From contig JAOAIK010000049.1 in NCBI GenBank assembly GCA_026414745.1, positions 1 to 64,000 of the forward strand: 64,000 bases of DNA, in the 5' to 3' direction. Shown one piece after another: positions 63,501 through 64,000 of this stretch; position 1 is the stretch's first letter; each line of letters starts with the position of its first letter. The notes under the pieces were generated by a model. The model was not told where the DNA came from. It was given only the letters and a program-made list of their open reading frames with translations, and did no database searches. The DNA comes from Roseococcus sp. (GTDB taxonomy: Bacteria > Pseudomonadota > Alphaproteobacteria > Acetobacterales > Acetobacteraceae). Made by a program: the position numbers and the translations under genes.

Positions 63501-64000
63501 ATGCGCCACGCCCTCGCCGCGTTGCTGTGCCTGATCCTGCTCGCGGCCCCCGCCGCCGCACAAGCCCCGGCCCCGGCCGGGCCCGGGGCCGCGCTGGCGC
63601 GCGATTTGGAGCGCGCCTTCGAGGCGCTGCGCGAGGCGCCCGACGAACAGGGCGCGCGGCTGGCCGAATCGGTGGTGCGCCAGCTCTGGGCGCGGCAGGC
63701 CACGGCGGCGGTGGCGCTGCTGCTCAACCGCGGCATCCGCAACCTGCGCGCCAACAACCCGGCCGATGCCCTGGAGGATTTCGACGCGGCCATCGTGCTC
63801 GCCCCGGGCCTTGCGGACGCCTGGCACTGGCGCGCCCAGGCCCATGCGGCGGCGGGCGATGCCGCGGCCGCGGCGGCGGATCTGCGCGAATGCCTGCGGC
63901 TCGAGCCGCGCCACTTCCCCGCCCTCCTCACCCTCTCGCGCCTGCAGGAGGAGGCGGGCGACGCGCGCGGCGCGCTGCGCAGCTTCGAGGCGGCGCTGGC
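63501..64000 (+). CDS. Secreted TPR protein, 3'-truncated by window end
   Basis: An ATG at 63501 opens a frame that runs off the window, so only 166 residues are visible. Signal peptide MRHALAALLCLILLAAPAAA with a Cys in the hydrophobic core (not a clear lipobox), then TPR units around ALLLNRGIRNLRANNPADAL, EDFDAAIVLAPGLADAWHWR and LRECLRLEPRHFPALLTLSR. This is a periplasmic tetratricopeptide scaffold by inference. Divergent from the EcsC gene. Confidence 0.8.
   Translation, partial: MRHALAALLCLILLAAPAAAQAPAPAGPGAALARDLERAFEALREAPDEQGARLAESVVRQLWARQATAAVALLLNRGIRNLRANNPADALEDFDAAIVLAPGLADAWHWRAQAHAAAGDAAAAAADLRECLRLEPRHFPALLTLSRLQEEAGDARGALRSFEAAL

Overview
The window is mostly one very GC-rich (about 70% or more by eye) alphaproteobacterial chromosome segment. 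It is most likely from the Acetobacteraceae, Roseomonas-like. This rests on recognised families and gene neighbours (rpsU with COQ9, TrcR/DUF1013, DUF3422, DUF1192, a Bug-type binding protein, a COX15-type heme A synthase, S24 repressor), not on a database search. The first ~3.1 kb looks different: infB-rbfA-truB and the start of typA have the gene order, protein style and an AT-rich hairpin repeat that I associate with Burkholderiales (Comamonadaceae). Inside typA the sequence turns alphaproteobacterial at about 3118-3175, within the invariant [14 protein letters not shown] region. This is either a recombination or a metagenome-assembly chimera, and should be checked before anyone uses the linkage.

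Layout. 1-4.8 kb: translation factors infB', rbfA, truB, typA. 4.9-13.4 kb: rpsU, def, COQ9, a secreted protein, an OmpA-like protein, purE-purK, two divergent DUF465 genes, trcR, DUF1192, an acetyltransferase and DUF3422. 13.4-26.9 kb: an S24/HTH repressor followed by a compact T7/podovirus-type morphogenesis cluster in canonical T7 order: portal, scaffold, capsid, tail tubular A and B, internal virion protein, fibre/spike, small-terminase candidate, large terminase, membrane protein, SleB-like hydrolase. There is no integrase, polymerase, replication gene or visible att site. The cluster is all delivery and packaging machinery, so a podovirus-type gene transfer agent or a domesticated remnant are the main hypotheses. 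A motif (ATAGGAAAA just 5' of a -35-like TTG) occurs both in the repressor/first-gene intergenic region and at the putative late promoter. The late leader also carries an intrinsic-terminator-like hairpin.

27-33 kb: DUF952, an EamA transporter, pyrD, a HAD phosphatase, a DinG-like helicase and tRNA-Arg(CCT). 33.4-37.9 kb: tRNA-Ala(GGC), a CoA-transferase pair, asd, an alpha/beta hydrolase, tRNA-Pro(GGG), and a tiny secreted protein made only of six 20-residue YD-type repeats. 37.9-44.4 kb: a methyltransferase and ubiA, divergent (with overlapping start codons) from a tightly coupled rsmE-gshA-coaBC-dut-moeB-dsrE run. 44.4-53.4 kb: a split TPP decarboxylase, tldD, and a soluble histidine kinase with about eleven tandem PAS domains, translationally coupled to ctaA. 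53.5-64 kb: a GT2 glycosyltransferase and a TVP38-like protein, then glycolate oxidase genes glcD-glcE and glcF separated by a TPR plus capsule-glycosyltransferase-like gene and a small membrane protein, then a Bug-type binding protein, an EcsC-family protein and a truncated TPR lipoprotein-like gene.

Most neighbouring genes are coupled by ATGA or GTGA stop/start overlaps, so many starts are GTG. The large ORFs antisense to real genes are GC-bias shadows and are left out.
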